Positions 42,352 through 51,463 of a stretch of 64,000 bases of DNA are shown here, in pieces. The position numbers and the translations under genes are program-made. Position 1 is the stretch's first letter. Every line of letters begins with the position of its first letter. The notes beneath the pieces are model-generated. The model saw only the letters and a list, made by a program, of their open reading frames with translations, had not been told where the DNA came from and did not search any database. The stretch is from Haloarchaeobius litoreus (GTDB taxonomy: Archaea > Halobacteriota > Halobacteria > Halobacteriales > Natrialbaceae), in the NCBI RefSeq assembly GCF_024495425.1, contig NZ_JANHJR010000001.1, positions 1,116,001 through 1,180,000 of the forward strand, read 5' to 3'.

Positions 42352-43578
42352 ATGCGCCGGTTCGAGCGCAAGCGCGCCATCTTCGCAAACAAGGACGCTC
42401 TTCGGGAGAGCTACCAGCCCGACAGTATCGAAGAGCGGGACGAGGAGATCGAGGCGTACATGGACGCGCTCCAACCGGTCGTCGACGGCTGGGAACCCAA
42501 CAACGTCTTCCTCTACGGGAACACCGGCGTCGGCAAGACCGCTGTCACCGAGTATCTGCTGTCCCTGCTGCAGGACGACGTCGAGGAGTACGACGACGTG
42601 GACCTCTCGGTCGTCTCGCTCAACTGCAAGCCGCTCTCGTCATCGTACCAGGTCGCGGTCGAACTCGTCAACGAGCTCCGTCCCGACGGTGGAGAGATCT
42701 CGACGACGGGGTACCCCCAGCAGACCGTCTTCAACAAGCTCTACGAGGAACTCGACGAGGTCGGCGGCACCATCCTGCTCGTCCTCGACGAGATCGACGC
42801 CATCGGCGAGCGCGACGAACTGCTCTACGAGCTCCCCCGCGCCCGGTCGAAGGGCGACCTGGAGGACGCGAAGGTCGGCATCATCGGCATCTCGAACGAC
42901 TTCAAGTTCCGCGACCAGCTCGACCCGCGCGTGCAGGACACGCTCTGCGAGCGCGAGCTCCAGTTCCCGCCGTACAACGCACAGGAGCTGACGAACATCC
43001 TCTCCTCGCGTGCGGAGATCGCGCTCCGCGAGGACACCTACGACGAGGCCGTCGTCCGGCTCTGTGCCGCCCTCGCCGCGAAGGACCGTGGCTCGGCACG
43101 GCAGGCGCTCGACCTGCTCCTGCTCGCGGCCGAACAGGCCGAGAACGGCGACGACGACCACGTCTCCGAGCGACACGTCGAGGCCGCCCGGCACGAGCTG
43201 GAGCGCGAACGCGTCGAGGAGGGCATCCGCCAGCTCACCCAGCACGGTCACCTCGCCCTGCTCGCGGTGGTCTCCATCGCCGCCGAGGGCGACACCCCCG
43301 GCCGGAGCCGGGCCATCTACGACCGCTACCTGGACATCTGCGACGGCTACGGCGTCGACAGCCTCGCGCAGCGGTCGGTCCACAACCACCTCTCGGACCT
43401 GCGGATGCTCGGCATCCTCACCGCCCGGGAGAACCGCTCCGGCTCGCGCGGGAACTTCTACTCCTACGAGCTCGACGTTCCCCTCGAATCCGCGCTCACC
43501 GCGCTGGAGGACGAACTCGACATGCAGCAGCGGTTCTCCGACCTGCGGACCGTCGCGACGATGAACGAGGTCCGCTGA
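42352..43578 (+). CDS. orc: Orc1/Cdc6 replication initiator
   Basis: 408 aa from the leaderless ATG at 42352 (Met-Arg-Arg-Phe-Glu-Arg-Lys); GTG codons at 42256 and 42268 give a longer frame, but the promoter lies between. AAA+ features are Walker A Gly-Asn-Thr-Gly-Val-Gly-Lys-Thr (near 60-67), Walker B Leu-Val-Leu-Asp-Glu-Ile-Asp near 142-148, sensor 1 Ile-Ser-Asn-Asp near 181-184, and sensor 2 Arg-Gly-Ser-Ala-Arg-Gln-Ala-Leu-Asp. A C-terminal winged helix (about 310-400) binds the ORB. It should recognise the repeats upstream, load MCM and start replication. Confidence 0.95.
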   Translation: MRRFERKRAIFANKDALRESYQPDSIEERDEEIEAYMDALQPVVDGWEPNNVFLYGNTGVGKTAVTEYLLSLLQDDVEEYDDVDLSVVSLNCKPLSSSYQVAVELVNELRPDGGEISTTGYPQQTVFNKLYEELDEVGGTILLVLDEIDAIGERDELLYELPRARSKGDLEDAKVGIIGISNDFKFRDQLDPRVQDTLCERELQFPPYNAQELTNILSSRAEIALREDTYDEAVVRLCAALAAKDRGSARQALDLLLLAAEQAENGDDDHVSERHVEAARHELERERVEEGIRQLTQHGHLALLAVVSIAAEGDTPGRSRAIYDRYLDICDGYGVDSLAQRSVHNHLSDLRMLGILTARENRSGSRGNFYSYELDVPLESALTALEDELDMQQRFSDLRTVATMNEVR

Positions 43579-43653
43579 GTCGCCCCGCCCGCAGTCGACA
43601 CCACACCCTCGCTGTTCCAAACGCATTTCTCCCCGGGGACAGACCACCGTTTC

Positions 43654-44325
43654 ATGTCGTCGTCACCGGACCGAGACGGCCGTGAACCCACGGAGGTCCC
43701 CACGCAACCGGACGACGGTGCGTACGAGCCCCCGACGAGAGCGGGCTACCGCGCCGGGACGCCATTTCGCTACTCGGCGCTGACGCTCACCCTGCTCTCG
43801 GTCGTCGTCAGCCCCGTCGCGCTGGTGGCCTTCGCCTGGCTGGCGACCACGACCACAGGCTTCGAAACCGCGTTCCCGTTCGTCGTCTTCGAGGAGACCA
43901 CCGAGGGGTTCACGCTCGCGCTCGACACCGTCAGCTTCGGCACGGTGTTCATCGTCGCGCTCGTCGGCACCGTCGTCCTCCACGAGCTGGTCCACGGACT
44001 CGTCTTCCGGCTGCTCGGCTTCGACGTCTCGTTCGGTGTCGCCCCCAGGCTCGGCGCGTTCTACACGGCCATCTTCGAGCAGTTCCAGACCCGACGCCAG
44101 CTCGCCATCGCCGTGGTCGCCCCGCTCGTCGTCCTGACTCCCATCGGCGTCCTTCTGCTCCTGATTCCGGGGCCACACGTCCCGTTCGTCTGGTTCGGGC
44201 TCGTCCTGAACACCGGCGGTGCCGTCGGCGACCTGTTCGTCGTCTGGCGGCTGCGCCAGCTCCCACCCGGAACCCTGTTCTACGACGTGGACGCCTACAC
44301 CTCCTACGTCTACGAGCCGGAGTGA
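43654..44325 (+). CDS. DUF3267 putative membrane zincin peptidase
   Basis: 223 aa. A roughly 35-residue acidic N-terminus is followed by four or five membrane segments. The zincin motif His-Glu-Leu-Val-His lies after Thr-Val-Val-Leu near 109-113, followed by Gly-Leu-Val-Phe-Arg, and a later Ala-Pro-Arg-Leu-Gly segment. This matches DUF3267. Actual protease activity is not known. A tandem 37-bp duplication includes its last codons and stop. Confidence 0.82.
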   Translation: MSSSPDRDGREPTEVPTQPDDGAYEPPTRAGYRAGTPFRYSALTLTLLSVVVSPVALVAFAWLATTTTGFETAFPFVVFEETTEGFTLALDTVSFGTVFIVALVGTVVLHELVHGLVFRLLGFDVSFGVAPRLGAFYTAIFEQFQTRRQLAIAVVAPLVVLTPIGVLLLLIPGPHVPFVWFGLVLNTGGAVGDLFVVWRLRQLPPGTLFYDVDAYTSYVYEPE

Positions 44326-44383
44326 CTGCGTCGGGACCAGGTGACGCTACGAGCCGGAGTGACTGCGTCGGGACCAGGTGACG
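44310..44383 (+). repeat. Perfect 37-bp tandem duplication across a stop codon
   Basis: 44310-44346 and 44347-44383 are identical over 37 bases. Copy 1 carries the last codons and TGA of the DUF3267 gene; copy 2 is downstream of the stop. Identity of both copies suggests a recent event. Confidence 0.95.
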
Positions 44384-44428
44384 GGCGATCCTCGCGCGAG
44401 AAGGAGACCGGATGCCGTCGTCGCCAAC

Positions 44429-45172
44429 CTACAGGTCCATCCCGCCGTTGGCGTCGATGACCTCGCCGGTGATGTACGACGACTGCTCGCTCGCGAGGAA
44501 CCGGACGATGGCCGCGATGTCCTCGATCTCCGCGAACCGACCGAGCGGGATCTGGGAGACGATGCGCTCTTTCACGTCCTCGGGCACGCTCTCGAGCATA
44601 TCGGTCCGGGTGAATCCGGGGGCGACGCAGTTCGCCGTCGAGCCGCCGCTCGCGAGCTCGATGGCGATGGTGCGCGTGAACCCGAACATCCCCGCCTTCG
44701 CCGCGGCGTAGTTCGCCTGCCCGAAGTTCCCCTGCTTGCCGACGATGGAGGAGATGTTGATGAGCCGGCCCTCCTTGGCCTCCCAGATGTCGTCGTAGAA
44801 CGTCTTCGTGCAGTTGAACATCCCGCCGAGGTTCACGTCCATCACCATGTCCCAGTCCTCACGGGACATCTTCACGAAGCGGGTGTCCTTCGTGATGCCG
44901 GCGTTGTTGACGAGGACGTCGACGGAGCCGAAGGCGTCGTGTGCCTCCTCGCGCATGGCCTCGACCTCGACGATGTCGGTCACGTCAGCCTGCGAGGCGA
45001 TGGCGTCGCCGCCCTCGCGTCGGATCGTCTCGCAGGCTGACTCCGCCGACTCGGCCGACGACCGGTAGTTGACCACGACGTTCGCCCCCTCTCGACCGAG
45101 GTGTTCTGCGATGCCGCGTCCGATACCGCGTCCAGCGCCTGTGATGACGCATGTGCGTCCGTCCATGTGCAT
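44429..45172 (-). CDS. phaB: Acetoacetyl-CoA reductase-type SDR
   Basis: 247 aa. SDR signatures: Gly-Ala-Gly-Arg-Gly-Ile-Gly (cofactor loop, near 12-18), Asn-Asn-Ala-Gly near 89-92, catalytic Ser with Tyr-x-x-x-Lys (Ser near 142, Tyr155-Ala-Ala-Ala-Lys), and Cys-Val-Ala-Pro-Gly-Phe. Close to PhaB/FabG, which make (R)-3-hydroxyacyl-CoA. It lies 219 bp after phaC in the same direction; a TATA-like atatttaag at 45265-45273 gives it its own promoter. Start 45172 or 45166. Confidence 0.88.
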   Translation of the reverse strand: MHMDGRTCVITGAGRGIGRGIAEHLGREGANVVVNYRSSAESAESACETIRREGGDAIASQADVTDIVEVEAMREEAHDAFGSVDVLVNNAGITKDTRFVKMSREDWDMVMDVNLGGMFNCTKTFYDDIWEAKEGRLINISSIVGKQGNFGQANYAAAKAGMFGFTRTIAIELASGGSTANCVAPGFTRTDMLESVPEDVKERIVSQIPLGRFAEIEDIAAIVRFLASEQSSYITGEVIDANGGMDL

Positions 45173-45391
45173 GATAGGTGTCCAGGGCGCGGACGACTCG
45201 GGCCACGGCGACGGCCGCCGGACCCGGTCGTCCGTCCATACCAGATGTTCACGAAAAACGAACTTAAATATTCCTCAGGGGCAGTCAGCGAAACGATAGA
45301 AACCCAGCCGGGTGTCGGCCGCGATGGCCGAATCCCAGGACCGGTAACAGTGGTCCCTAGACCGGTGACAGCGGTGCCTGACGGCCGGACC

Positions 45392-46771
45392 CTACTCGGT
45401 GTGTGCGGTCGCCGCGTCGACCCAGTCCTCGACGCGGGAGACCGGCAGGTCGGCCGTCTCGGCGAGCTCGACGGCGTCGGCCGCCGCGAGCGCGGCGATG
45501 GAGTCGACACCGGCGTCCCGCAGCCGCTCGGCGTACGCCGGGCCGATGCCATCGACGTCCTCCAGGTCGGAGGCCTCCGTTCCCTCGACTTCGATCTCGA
45601 CGCTCGACCCGTCGCTCTCCTCGGATGCGTCCGCGTCCGTCGCCGGTTCGGCGTCGGCGGTCGGCGTCGACACGGCGCCGGTGTCGTCGACCATGCGCTC
45701 GCCGAACCAGTCGCAGACATCGGGCCAGAGCTCGGCGTGGCTGCGGGAGGAGACCGACATGCCGATGTGGCCGGTCGGGAACTCCATGATCGTCTTGTCC
45801 TCGCTCGGGAGCACGTCGTTGAACGGCTTCGACGCCTCGGGCGGGATGAGGTGGTCGTACTCCGCGACGATCTGGAGCACGGGCATCTCGATGTTCCCGA
45901 TGTCGACGTGCTCGCCACCCAGGTAGAGCTCGTTCTCCATGAGCTTGTTCCCCTGGTAGACGTCGCGGATGAACTCGTTGTACGTCTCGCCGGCGACGTC
46001 GATGCCGTCGCCGAGCCACTCCTCCATCCGGGCGAAGTTCTCCACGAAGTCCTCGTCCTCCATGTTCTCGTAGAACCGGACGTACTTCGTGACGTAGTTC
46101 TGGACGGGGTCCATCAGCGCGAAGCCGACGTCGAGGAACTCCGCGGGGACGTTCCCGAACGTGTCGGTGACCTTCTCGGGGTCGTAGAAGTCCTCCGCGC
46201 CCCAGAGCTCCAGCACGCCGGAGTCGCCGGCGAAGCAGAGACCGGCGGCCATCAGCGCCAGCGTGTGGACCTTCTCGGGGTGGAGCGCTGCGTACATCGT
46301 CGACATCGTGCCGCCCATGCAGTAGCCGAGGACGTTGATGGCGTCCTGACCGGAGCGGTGGCGGACCTCGTCGACGCAGTTGTCGATGTAGCGGTTGACG
46401 TAGTCGTCGAGCGTGAGCGAGCGGTCGAGGTTCGACGGCTCGCCCCAGTCGATCATGTAGACGTCGTAGCCGTTGTCGAGCAGCGTCCGGATGACCGACC
46501 GGTCGGGCTGCAGGTCGAGGATGTACGGCCGGTTGATGAGCGCGTAGACGATGAGGATCGGCACCGGCTCCTGCTCGTCCGTGCGGGACTCGTAGTGGAG
46601 CAGCCGGAGCTTGTTCTCCTCGTAGACGACCTCGCTGGGGGTCTCGCCGACATCGACCTCCTGAAGGGTCTCCGCACGGTCGGGTGCGACCTGGGATTTC
46701 TCGAACAGCTCGGAGGCGTTCTCCCAGGCCTGACGCTGCATGTCGAGTGTTGCTGCGAACGGGTTCTGCAT
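45392..46771 (-). CDS. phaC: PHA synthase, class III catalytic subunit with C-terminal HhH
   Basis: 459 aa. Lipase-like box Gly149-Tyr-Cys151-Met-Gly-Gly with Cys nucleophile, and the Asp and His in Glu-Tyr-Asp-His-Leu-Ile-Pro (near 310) and Gly-His-Ile-Gly (near 338). Polymerises (R)-3-hydroxyacyl-CoA with PhaE. After the synthase domain there is an acidic linker and a helix-hairpin-helix domain (about 400-459: [12 protein letters not shown]). That extra domain is known in some haloarchaeal synthases. Starts one base after phaE. Confidence 0.94.
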   Translation of the reverse strand: MQNPFAATLDMQRQAWENASELFEKSQVAPDRAETLQEVDVGETPSEVVYEENKLRLLHYESRTDEQEPVPILIVYALINRPYILDLQPDRSVIRTLLDNGYDVYMIDWGEPSNLDRSLTLDDYVNRYIDNCVDEVRHRSGQDAINVLGYCMGGTMSTMYAALHPEKVHTLALMAAGLCFAGDSGVLELWGAEDFYDPEKVTDTFGNVPAEFLDVGFALMDPVQNYVTKYVRFYENMEDEDFVENFARMEEWLGDGIDVAGETYNEFIRDVYQGNKLMENELYLGGEHVDIGNIEMPVLQIVAEYDHLIPPEASKPFNDVLPSEDKTIMEFPTGHIGMSVSSRSHAELWPDVCDWFGERMVDDTGAVSTPTADAEPATDADASEESDGSSVEIEVEGTEASDLEDVDGIGPAYAERLRDAGVDSIAALAAADAVELAETADLPVSRVEDWVDAATAHTE

Positions 46772-46772
46772 C

Positions 46773-47327
46773 TTACTCCTCCAGGTGTTCGAGGACGCTG
46801 TCGAGCTTCTGTTCGACGGCGTGCTGGCGGCGCTCGAGTTCGACGAGTCGGTCGCCGATCTCGACCACGTCGCCCTCGGTGGCGAAGCCGAGCGTGTGGA
46901 GCGTGTCCTCCGCGGCCTCGTCGGCCTGCTGTTGCATCTCGAGCATCTGGCCGACGCTGGAGCCGGTCCAGGCGGCGAACGCGCTCGTGGACATGACCTC
47001 CTTGAACGCCTGGTTCGCCGTGTTGAGCCAGATGTCGCGGAACTCCTCGAACTCGACCTCCTCGCCCTGCATGCCGTCCTCGCTCCGCTCGATCATCTGC
47101 TCGGCGGCGTCCATCCAGGCCTCGTAGGCGCGCTTGTAGCCCTCGACGCTCTCGTCGAGGTCACCCATCTCGCCGCCGGTCCCTTCGACCGTCTCGGACC
47201 ACTGTTCGACGAACTCCGCCTGGGCCTCCATGTTCTTCTCCATCGCCTCGAAGAACTGCTCGTTCATGCGCGAGACGAAGTCGTTCCACTCGGTCGGTAC
47301 CGTCGATTGGGGGTATGAGTCTGTCAT
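46773..47327 (-). CDS. phaE: PHA synthase subunit PhaE
   Basis: 184 aa, almost entirely helical and acidic. Near 30-130 are Trp-x-x-x-Tyr-Glu-Ala-Trp-x-Asp-Ala and Trp-Leu-Asn-Thr-Ala-Asn-Gln-Ala-Phe; the end is a coiled coil. Without it PhaC is inactive. Order phaR-phaP-phaE-phaC is the haloarchaeal arrangement. Confidence 0.9.
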   Translation of the reverse strand: MTDSYPQSTVPTEWNDFVSRMNEQFFEAMEKNMEAQAEFVEQWSETVEGTGGEMGDLDESVEGYKRAYEAWMDAAEQMIERSEDGMQGEEVEFEEFRDIWLNTANQAFKEVMSTSAFAAWTGSSVGQMLEMQQQADEAAEDTLHTLGFATEGDVVEIGDRLVELERRQHAVEQKLDSVLEHLEE

Positions 47328-47374
47328 TGTTTGAAGATGGGTTTCGCTGATTGTAAAAGGACTCGTCGGAGGGC

Positions 47375-47863
47375 TCAGACCGTGAGCTCCTCTGCCGCGT
47401 CCTCGAACTGCTCGCTCGCGTCCTCGAAGCTGGCCTCGATGCGCTCGTGCGCCTCGAGGAACGAGTCGAAGGAGCTGTCGACGACCTCGGTGTAGCTGTC
47501 CGCGTACTGGTCGAAGGCGTCGGCGTTCTCCTCCATCGCCTCGATGCTGGCCTCCAGCATGCGGGCCTGGTTCTCGGTGAGCGCGTCGTACTGCTCGTCG
47601 AGGAGCTCCTCGAACTCCGTGAAGTCCACGGAGCCCTCGGGCATCACGGACTCGACGGCGTCGAAGTACGCGTGGAGCGCCTTCTTCGACAGCTCGACGT
47701 TCTGCTCGCTGAGCGACTGGTACTGCTCTGCGGACTCGGTCATCTGTGCGACCGCCTCCTTCTGGGCTTCGATGACCTCGTGAGTCGCCTGCTGGCTGCT
47801 CTCGAGCATCGTGCGCTGCATCTGGAAGACGGGCTTCATCGGGTTCTGTGTAGTTTCACTCAT
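47375..47863 (-). CDS. phaP: Phasin
   Basis: 162 aa from the ATG at 47863. Helical, Gln/Glu/Ala-rich, with heptad-like Ala-Met-Glu-Glu-Asn-Ala and no Cys: the shape of a phasin that coats PHA granules. The gene overlaps phaR by eight bases at its start, so the two are co-translated. Confidence 0.85.
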   Translation of the reverse strand: MSETTQNPMKPVFQMQRTMLESSQQATHEVIEAQKEAVAQMTESAEQYQSLSEQNVELSKKALHAYFDAVESVMPEGSVDFTEFEELLDEQYDALTENQARMLEASIEAMEENADAFDQYADSYTEVVDSSFDSFLEAHERIEASFEDASEQFEDAAEELTV

Positions 47864-48182
47864 CGGAATCACTGTTGTTGCGTTTGACTGGGATGACTAT
47901 CGTCTGGACGATGTCGCCTTCCCCGATGTCGAGCGCCTCGCGCTCGGCGTCGGGGATGCTGATGCGACCGCTGCTCTGGACGCGGGTCTTGAACATCGCC
48001 GCGCCACGACTCATCGCGGTCAGGTCGGACATCGTGTCCGACCCGCCGGCCCCGCTCTTGAGGAACTGTTCCCACAGCTCCGTCTGGGACCCCATCATCT
48101 GCTCGCTCGCCTCCGTCATCTGTTCCTGCATCTGCTGGAGCATGAACGGGGACCACGGCATCTTCGGCGAATCATCCGTCAT
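47856..48182 (-). CDS. phaR: AbrB-type regulator of the PHA operon
   Basis: 108 aa from the ATG at 48182. The C-terminal swapped-hairpin domain has Ser-Ser-Gly-Arg-Ile-Ser-Ile-Pro-Asp-Ala-Glu-Arg-Glu-Ala-Leu-Asp-Ile near 70-86. The N-terminal half is a Met/Gln-rich helix that resembles phasins and may bind granules. In Haloferax mediterranei PhaR of this type binds the phaRP promoter and granules. First gene of phaRPEC. Confidence 0.9.
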   Translation of the reverse strand: MTDDSPKMPWSPFMLQQMQEQMTEASEQMMGSQTELWEQFLKSGAGGSDTMSDLTAMSRGAAMFKTRVQSSGRISIPDAEREALDIGEGDIVQTIVIPVKRNNSDSDE

Positions 48183-48402
48183 CACACAGTGATACAGCGG
48201 CCAGCAGCATAAACGTTCCGCTGAAAACCAACGAGAACCATTGAATGGCATTGGGTGGAGCCGTGGCGGCTGCAATCGTCCCGAGACGGCTGTTCGGCGC
48301 GGTACCACACCACCGTATCTGTCCGTGGATGGACGGAAACGGGCGGTCCGAACCCCGGCCAGGCCAAAGGAGTCATACGCTCGCCTGTCTTAGGGGGGCA
48401 TC

Positions 48403-49065
48403 ATGGGTGAACGAGAAACCCACGTAGCGTCGCCCTTTACAGCGATGGCGACCGCGTGGACCAGTTTCGCGGAGAGTGCCGTCAAGGGGGCGACGGCGGC
48501 GAACCGAGCAGCGTTCGCGGCCTTCACACCCGCGATGGAGGCGTCGTCGGTGGCCAGGGACGACACGACAGCGAGCGACGACGACGAGGTCGTCGAGGCC
48601 TCCGTCCCGTCTGTCGTGTACGAACACGCCGACTGGACGTTCGAACGGACCGTCGAGAAGGCCGCGGACATCACGGTGGGCGACACCGTGGTCTTCTCGA
48701 AGACGCTCAGCGAGGAGGACGTCCGCGCGTTCGCGGCCGCGAGCGGTGACACGAACCGGATCCACCTCGACGACGAGTTCGCGGCCACCACGCGTTTCGG
48801 CGGCCGCATCGCACACGGAACGCTCGTCTCGGGCCTCGTGAGTGCGGCACTCGCTCGACTCCCCGGCCTGACGATCTACCTCTCACAGGAGCTGACCTTC
48901 GAGGCGCCCGTCGGCATCGGCGACCGGGTGACCGCGACGGTCGAGGTGCTGGAGGACCTCGGCAACGGCCAGTACCGGCTCTCGACGGTCATCGAGGACG
49001 ACGACGACGAACGGGTCGTCGTCGACGGCGAGGCGGTCGTCCTCATCGACGACCTCCCCGAATAG
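48403..49065 (+). CDS. phaJ: (R)-specific enoyl-CoA hydratase-like MaoC protein
   Basis: 220 aa. An N-terminal extension of about 80 residues, Ala-rich and helical, is followed by a hot-dog MaoC domain with Phe-Ala-Ala-Ala-Ser-Gly-Asp-Thr-Asn-Arg-Ile-His (catalytic Asp and His near 108-116), then Gly-Gly-Arg-Ile-Ala-His-Gly. It supplies (R)-hydroxyacyl-CoA from beta-oxidation to the synthase. Divergent from phaRPEC; the N-terminal stretch may bind granules. Confidence 0.87.
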   Translation: MGERETHVASPFTAMATAWTSFAESAVKGATAANRAAFAAFTPAMEASSVARDDTTASDDDEVVEASVPSVVYEHADWTFERTVEKAADITVGDTVVFSKTLSEEDVRAFAAASGDTNRIHLDDEFAATTRFGGRIAHGTLVSGLVSAALARLPGLTIYLSQELTFEAPVGIGDRVTATVEVLEDLGNGQYRLSTVIEDDDDERVVVDGEAVVLIDDLPE

Positions 49066-49202
49066 GTCGCCCGTCCCGACAGCGCGACCTGACACCGACG
49101 ACTGGCGGAGTCGGCGGCGTGGCTCGCGATACGGAGACCGGAGCGACGACGATACGTTAATCGAGAACCGAGTTAAATTTTATTTTCCTGATTTCCGCCG
49201 GG

Positions 49203-49210
49203 TTTTAAAT
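49203..49210 (+). promoter_or_regulatory. TATA box of the Tat-exported hydrolase
   Basis: ttttaaat lies about 28 bases before the ATG at 49235, fitting a leaderless transcript. Confidence 0.55.
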
Positions 49211-49234
49211 CTCCTCCCCCAGTTACGATTGGTA

Positions 49235-50122
49235 ATGTCACACGGGCATGACAGCAGGCAACACGGCGCACAGAACGTCAGTCGACGACGGTTCCTCGGT
49301 GCAACAGCCACCGCAGCAGCCGGCACCGGCCTCGCAGTCGGCGCATCGGGCACCGCGGCGGCGGACACGTACCCGCGAGTGACCACGCGGGGTCACTACG
49401 ACATCACCTGGTACGGCTCGGTCTACCTGACCGACGGCCACACCGAGTGGGACTACGACACCGCCGGCGACATCCCGGGCCTCGATTCGGCGGCCCCGGA
49501 CGAGCTACTGGTCCACGTCCACGGCTGGATGAACGAACCCGACAGCGCCGTCGAGGGGTTCCAGACGGCGGAGGCAGCCTACCGGGACAACGGCCACGAC
49601 GGCGCGGTCATCGGCTTCAGCTGGGACTCCGACTCCAGCGTGTTCGGCTGGTGGGACTCCACCGAGATCGCCGAGGAGAACGGCAAGAAGCTCGCGAACT
49701 TCGTCAACACCTACCGGCAGGCCAACCCCGGAACGACCATCAGGCTCGTCTGTCACTCCCTCGGCGCGCGGGTGACCCTGCGCTGCATCGAGGTGCTGAA
49801 CGCGAACGGCATCACCGACGCCGTCCAGTCCGTCTCGCTGCTCGGCGGGGCGGCCGACAACGACGCCGTCTCCACCGGCGGTCGCTACGGCCCGGACCTC
49901 GCGAACGCCGTCGGACAGGTGGACAACTACTGGAAGTCCGACGACGACGTGCTCAACTGGGCGTACACGACCGCCGAGTTCGACTCCGCGGTCGGCGAGG
50001 AGGGCTGTGAGGGTACCCCGCCCGCGAACTACGAGGACCACAACGTCGACTACGTCCCCGACCACTACTCGTACTACTACCCCGGCGACGGGTGCGTGGG
50101 CGAAGTCGTCGCGGAGTGGTAG
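49235..50122 (+). CDS. Tat-exported alpha/beta hydrolase (lipase-like)
   Basis: 295 aa from the ATG at 49235. Twin-arginine signal Ser-Arg-Arg-Arg-Phe-Leu-Gly (near 16-22), Ala-rich core and likely cleavage before Asp-Thr-Tyr. The exported part has Leu-Leu-Val-His-Val-His-Gly-Trp (oxyanion region), then the nucleophile elbow Cys-His-Ser-Leu-Gly-Ala (Gly-x-Ser-x-Gly variant). A Cys pair toward the C-terminus may form a disulfide. Substrate unknown; esterase or lipase is likely. Confidence 0.8.
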   Translation: MSHGHDSRQHGAQNVSRRRFLGATATAAAGTGLAVGASGTAAADTYPRVTTRGHYDITWYGSVYLTDGHTEWDYDTAGDIPGLDSAAPDELLVHVHGWMNEPDSAVEGFQTAEAAYRDNGHDGAVIGFSWDSDSSVFGWWDSTEIAEENGKKLANFVNTYRQANPGTTIRLVCHSLGARVTLRCIEVLNANGITDAVQSVSLLGGAADNDAVSTGGRYGPDLANAVGQVDNYWKSDDDVLNWAYTTAEFDSAVGEEGCEGTPPANYEDHNVDYVPDHYSYYYPGDGCVGEVVAEW

Positions 50123-50189
50123 ACCTCCCGGAGCTGATTTTTCCGAGGTCCAGTCCCTCACCCCCGGACAGCGGTCGGTAACTCCACCA

Positions 50190-50205
50190 TTTAGGCGAGC
50201 CTAAA
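50190..50205. promoter_or_regulatory. DtxR/IdeR-like operator 1
   Basis: TTTAGGCGAGCCTAAA: perfect 7-base arms about two central bases. It is 43 bases before the ATG of the RGP-family gene. Confidence 0.75.
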
Positions 50206-50215
50206 TAGACACACT

Positions 50216-50231
50216 TTTAGGCTGCCCTAAA
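50216..50231. promoter_or_regulatory. DtxR/IdeR-like operator 2
   Basis: TTTAGGCTGCCCTAAA: same pattern, one arm mismatch. It is 18 bases before the ATG at 50249. Confidence 0.7.
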
Positions 50232-50248
50232 CAGAGTTCGGGTAAGCG

Positions 50249-51418
50249 ATGACCAGTCAGGACATCTGCGTCGTCGTCCCGACCATCCGCGAGTACGAGT
50301 GCATCCGCTCGTACGCCGCGAACGCCCGGGACCACGGCTTCGAGACGGACCGACTCCACTTCGTCCTCGTCACGGAGGACTTCTGTGATGCCGACGCCAT
50401 GCGGGCGATGCTCGACGACCTCGACGTGTCGGGGCGCGTCTTCGACGAGTCCGACCGCGAGGCGTGGTACGACGAACAGGGCGTCAGCGAGTACAGCCAC
50501 CTCGTCCCGGCGGCGAGCCACGCACAGACCTCGTTCGGCCTGCTCTACCTCTGGCACAACGAGTTCGAGTACGGCTTCTTCATCGACGACGACACGCTCC
50601 CTCACGAGGACCACGACTTCTTCGGCCAGCATATGGCCAACCTCGCCTACGAGGGCGAGATCGAACGCGTCGCCTCCGACGAGCAGTGGGTCAACGTGCT
50701 CTACGAGAACGCCGACGAACACGGCCTCTACCCGCGCGGCTACCCCTACGCGGCGATGGACGAGACCGTCGAGACGGACACGACGACGGTCGACCACGTC
50801 GTCGCCTCGCAGGGGCTCTGGACGAACGTGCCAGACCTCGACGCCGTCCGCATCCTGATGGACGGCGACCTGGAGGGACAGGCCCAGACCCGGACCAGCG
50901 CGGACGACTTCGGCGAGCAGTTCGTCGCCGCCGACGGCAATTACCTCACCGTCTGCTCGATGAACCTCGCGTTCCGCCGCGAGGTCGTCCCGGCGTTCTA
51001 CCAGTGCCCGATGGACGACAACCCGTGGAACGTCGGCCGCTTCGACGACATCTGGTCGGGCGTGTTCCTCAAGCGCGCCGCCGACGTGCTCGGCGGGCAG
51101 GTCGTCAACGGCGATCCTCTCTGCGAGCACAACAAGGCCCCGCGCTCGACGTTCGACGACCTCACGAACGAGGTCGCCGGGCTGGAGTGCAACGAGCACT
51201 TCTGGGAGATCGTCGACGGCGAGGGCGCGGACGCGGACACCTACGCCGGCGTCATGGCCGCCATGGCCGACGCCCTCGTCGAGGGTGAGTTCGACGACTA
51301 CCAGAACGGTGAGTTCCTCAACTACGTCGGCGAGTACTGCCTCGACTGGCTCGATTGCCTCGACGAGCTCGCACCCGTCGCGGGGCACGACCCGGTTCCG
51401 GCACCGGCCGACGACTGA
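50249..51418 (+). CDS. Reversibly-glycosylated-polypeptide-family protein (UDP-sugar mutase-like)
   Basis: 389 aa. Val-Val-Pro-Thr-Ile-Arg-Glu-Tyr near 8-15 and Phe-Ile-Asp-Asp-Asp-Thr-Leu-Pro-His near 111-119 (the DDD motif) match the RGP family (in plants, UDP-arabinopyranose mutase; elsewhere called alpha-1,4-glucan-protein synthase). Soluble. The family acts on UDP-sugars with self-glycosylation at an Arg. Two iron-type operators precede it, and the ferric ABC genes follow in the same direction after 45 bases, with a further operator between. Confidence 0.85.
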   Translation: MTSQDICVVVPTIREYECIRSYAANARDHGFETDRLHFVLVTEDFCDADAMRAMLDDLDVSGRVFDESDREAWYDEQGVSEYSHLVPAASHAQTSFGLLYLWHNEFEYGFFIDDDTLPHEDHDFFGQHMANLAYEGEIERVASDEQWVNVLYENADEHGLYPRGYPYAAMDETVETDTTTVDHVVASQGLWTNVPDLDAVRILMDGDLEGQAQTRTSADDFGEQFVAADGNYLTVCSMNLAFRREVVPAFYQCPMDDNPWNVGRFDDIWSGVFLKRAADVLGGQVVNGDPLCEHNKAPRSTFDDLTNEVAGLECNEHFWEIVDGEGADADTYAGVMAAMADALVEGEFDDYQNGEFLNYVGEYCLDWLDCLDELAPVAGHDPVPAPADD

Positions 51419-51431
51419 GGTGTATCGGCAG

Positions 51432-51457
51432 CTATAAAACATTTAGGCAGACCTAAA
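51432..51457 (+). promoter_or_regulatory. Promoter and DtxR/IdeR-like operator 3
   Basis: TATA box ctataaaa (51432-51439), then TTTAGGCAGACCTAAA (51442-51457; arms TTTAGG/CCTAAA), then the ATG at 51464. The operator lies between TATA box and start, where a bound repressor would block initiation. Confidence 0.75.
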
Positions 51458-51463
51458 CCAACT

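Noticed and set aside
48389-48400. Further iron-type operator near phaJ (tcttagggggg)
   Set aside because: Only a half site; no second arm is present.
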